A stretch of 14,407 nt of DNA from the NCBI GenBank assembly GCA_017455225.1, contig JAFTBL010000033.1:1-14407 (forward strand). The letters run 5' to 3'. Within the stretch, counting starts at the first letter, position 1. The number at the start of each line of letters is the position of its first letter. Made by a program: the position numbers and the translations under genes. Below, piece after piece: positions 13,081-14,407 of this stretch. The notes below the pieces were generated by a model, which ran no database searches, was not told where the DNA came from, and saw only the letters and a program-made list of their open reading frames with translations. This DNA comes from Oscillospiraceae bacterium (GTDB lineage: Bacteria > Bacillota_A > Clostridia > Oscillospirales > Oscillospiraceae).

Positions 13081-14407
13081 ATGAGAAAGCTGAAAAGAGC
13101 GGCTGCGCTGGTGCTGGCGCTGGTCATGGCAGTGTCACTGTTCATGTCCGCCGGACGTCTGGTGACTGTCGCCGAGGCGGAGTCTGCGTCCATCAGTACC
13201 GCCTATCCCGAAGCGACGGAGCTTCTGACCAATCTGGGCATCATGAACAACGCAGAGAAAACGTGGGCAGAGGCGATCACTGCGGAGGAGGCCAACAGCA
13301 TCATCAAGACGGCCTTTTTCGACGCGCCGTTCAACCCCTACAACTGGGGGTACTCGACGGCGATCCCCGAGGGAACGGTCACCGGAGCTGCGTTCCTGCA
13401 AAGCATCATCAACAGCAGCGGTGTGGGCTGGAACGCCGACGCGGCGTCCTGGACGACCTACTTCCACCTGACCCGCGGCATCCCCGGCTATGACGCCTCT
13501 GCATCGCTCAGCCGCGAGCAGGCGGCGCAGCTGCTGGTGAACTGCATGAAGGCGCAGCCCAACTACACCTCCAGCTCTGAGGTTCGCGGCGTCATGATGG
13601 GCGTGAACTACGTCAAGGTCAGCACCGACGAGATGGGGCGCCCGTCCTATCAGTGGGTCAGGACCGCTGACGGCAGCGCGCTGACGGCGGTGTATGCCGA
13701 CGCGCCTTTGGCCGTGGTGAGCGGAAACGTCACGTGGAACGAGCTGATGAACTCCGTGGGCTACACAGCGGCGCTGGAGAGCGCGCTGGGCGCGTACATG
13801 GAGCGCATGTTCAACTGCACGATCACCGAGCAGGGCGCTGCCTCCGGCACGTATCTGTGCAAGTGGCCGGGCAACGAGAGCGGCGTGGTGTCCCTGGCCT
13901 CCAACACCATCGAGATCTACGACACCTATGCGTTTGTGGGCGCGGTGCTGCCTCTCAACGGCGTCACCTTCACCGCCCGGGCCTATGAGCTGATCGTCAG
14001 CAAAAACGTCAGCCAGACCTATCCCGAGGCCACGGAGCTGATGACCAATCTGGGCTTGATGGACAGCAGCGCCAAGGCGTGGACGGATCCCATCACCGTG
14101 GACGAAGCCAACGCGCTGATCAACGCGGCGTTCTTCGTCGCTCCGTTCAACCCCTATAACTGGAGCTATACCGATACGATCCCTGCCGGCGACACGGTCA
14201 CCGGCGCACAGTTCCTGCACAGCGCCCTGTCCGGCATGGGCTGGGGCACGGACGAGGTGTGGATCACCTACTTCCACCTCACCCGCGGCATCGAGGGCTA
14301 TAACGCTTCCGCCGCGCTGAGCCGCGAGCAGGCGGCGCAGATCATGGACAACTGCATGAAGGCCGCTGCCGGCTACAACGCCACGGAGATCCGCGGCGCC
14401 ATGATGG
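13081..14407 (+). CDS. Secreted protein with tandem ~272-residue SLH-like repeats (3' truncated by the window)
   Basis: The frame is open from the ATG at 13081 to the window end (442 residues, no stop). A signal peptide is clear: MRKLKRAAALVLALVMAVSL, with cleavage likely near AEA (31-33). No lipobox is present. Repeat one starts YPEATELLTNLGIM (42-55) and repeat two YPEATELMTNLGLM (314-327), a period of 272 residues. Each repeat carries APFNPYNW, a VTGA helix, YFHLTRGI and an SLH-like LSREQAAQ stretch. The part between (about 178-311) has QWVRTADGSAL and NTIEIYDTYAF. The same module occurs once in the lipoprotein at 4117-5451. It is likely a surface or cell-wall associated protein; no enzymatic motif was recognised. 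AGGAAGGGG (13063-13071) lies 9 bases upstream. The gene follows the DUF624 gene by 53 bases in the same direction and may be part of the transporter operon. Confidence 0.85.
   Translation, partial: MRKLKRAAALVLALVMAVSLFMSAGRLVTVAEAESASISTAYPEATELLTNLGIMNNAEKTWAEAITAEEANSIIKTAFFDAPFNPYNWGYSTAIPEGTVTGAAFLQSIINSSGVGWNADAASWTTYFHLTRGIPGYDASASLSREQAAQLLVNCMKAQPNYTSSSEVRGVMMGVNYVKVSTDEMGRPSYQWVRTADGSALTAVYADAPLAVVSGNVTWNELMNSVGYTAALESALGAYMERMFNCTITEQGAASGTYLCKWPGNESGVVSLASNTIEIYDTYAFVGAVLPLNGVTFTARAYELIVSKNVSQTYPEATELMTNLGLMDSSAKAWTDPITVDEANALINAAFFVAPFNPYNWSYTDTIPAGDTVTGAQFLHSALSGMGWGTDEVWITYFHLTRGIEGYNASAALSREQAAQIMDNCMKAAAGYNATEIRGAMM
13204..14407 (+). repeat. Two copies of a large coding tandem repeat (816-bp period)
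   Basis: The DNA from 13204 and from 14020 encodes matching protein segments (residues 42-171 and 314-441). Well over half the residues are identical by eye, with a few short gaps; identical blocks include AFF.APFNPYNW, TYFHLTRGI and LSREQAAQ. The second copy continues beyond the window, so the number of repeats is unknown. Confidence 0.85.

Noticed and set aside
13135..14277. Minus-strand open frame of 380 codons opposite the repeat protein
   Set aside because: The plus frame has a signal peptide and conserved repeats; the minus frame is only its mirror, including apparent repeats.

Overview
The window looks like a carbohydrate-catabolism locus from an anaerobic Bacillota, probably a Clostridia/Oscillospiraceae-type gut bacterium. 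This is inferred from the high GC content, strong AGGAGG-type ribosome binding sites, the LplA/LplB/YtcP-type sugar ABC transporter with a YesL (DUF624) membrane protein, and SLH-like secreted proteins. No rRNA, tRNA, CRISPR array, transposase or phage gene was seen.

Layout. Positions 1-31 hold the probable end of an upstream plus-strand gene, followed by a bidirectional terminator (44-82). A minus-strand operon of six genes then runs from about 6978 down to 97. In transcription order it encodes an L-arabinose/L-fucose isomerase-like enzyme (5518-6909), a lipoprotein with an SLH-like module (4117-5451), a malate/L-lactate dehydrogenase (Ldh2) family oxidoreductase (2944-4035), a KDPG aldolase fused to a glyoxalase/VOC-like domain (1969-2928), a 2-keto-3-deoxygluconate kinase (908-1930) and an SGNH-type hydrolase that appears to lack a standard start codon (97-894). 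Positions 6910-7262 are a divergent control region with two well-formed sigma-A promoters facing away from each other. On the plus strand follow a Gfo/Idh/MocA oxidoreductase (7263-8462), its own spacer with a promoter, then two ABC permeases (8612-9565, 9582-10475), a sugar-binding lipoprotein (10505-12193), a YesL/DUF624 membrane protein (12224-13027) and a secreted protein with large tandem repeats that runs off the window (13081-14407).

How it works together (inference). The transporter would import an oligosaccharide or sugar acid. The Gfo/Idh/MocA protein, the isomerase-like protein, the Ldh2 dehydrogenase and the SGNH hydrolase would deacylate and convert it to 2-keto-3-deoxygluconate (KDG). 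KdgK and the aldolase then give pyruvate and glyceraldehyde-3-phosphate. The usual uronate genes (uxaC, uxaB/uxuB, uxaA/uxuA, kduI/kduD) and a sugar-acid dehydratase are not in the window, so the entry route into KDG is not the textbook one or is completed elsewhere.

The two most striking signals follow. (1) A near-palindromic operator (GAACTTATTCGRACAAG) sits at exactly the same distance, 6 nt, downstream of the -10 box of both divergent promoters, and a third related copy precedes the transporter operon. This ties all three transcription units to one regulator, not encoded here. (2) The lipoprotein in the catabolic operon and the secreted repeat protein after the transporter share the same roughly 270-residue module, which suggests a cell-surface component belonging to this sugar-use system.
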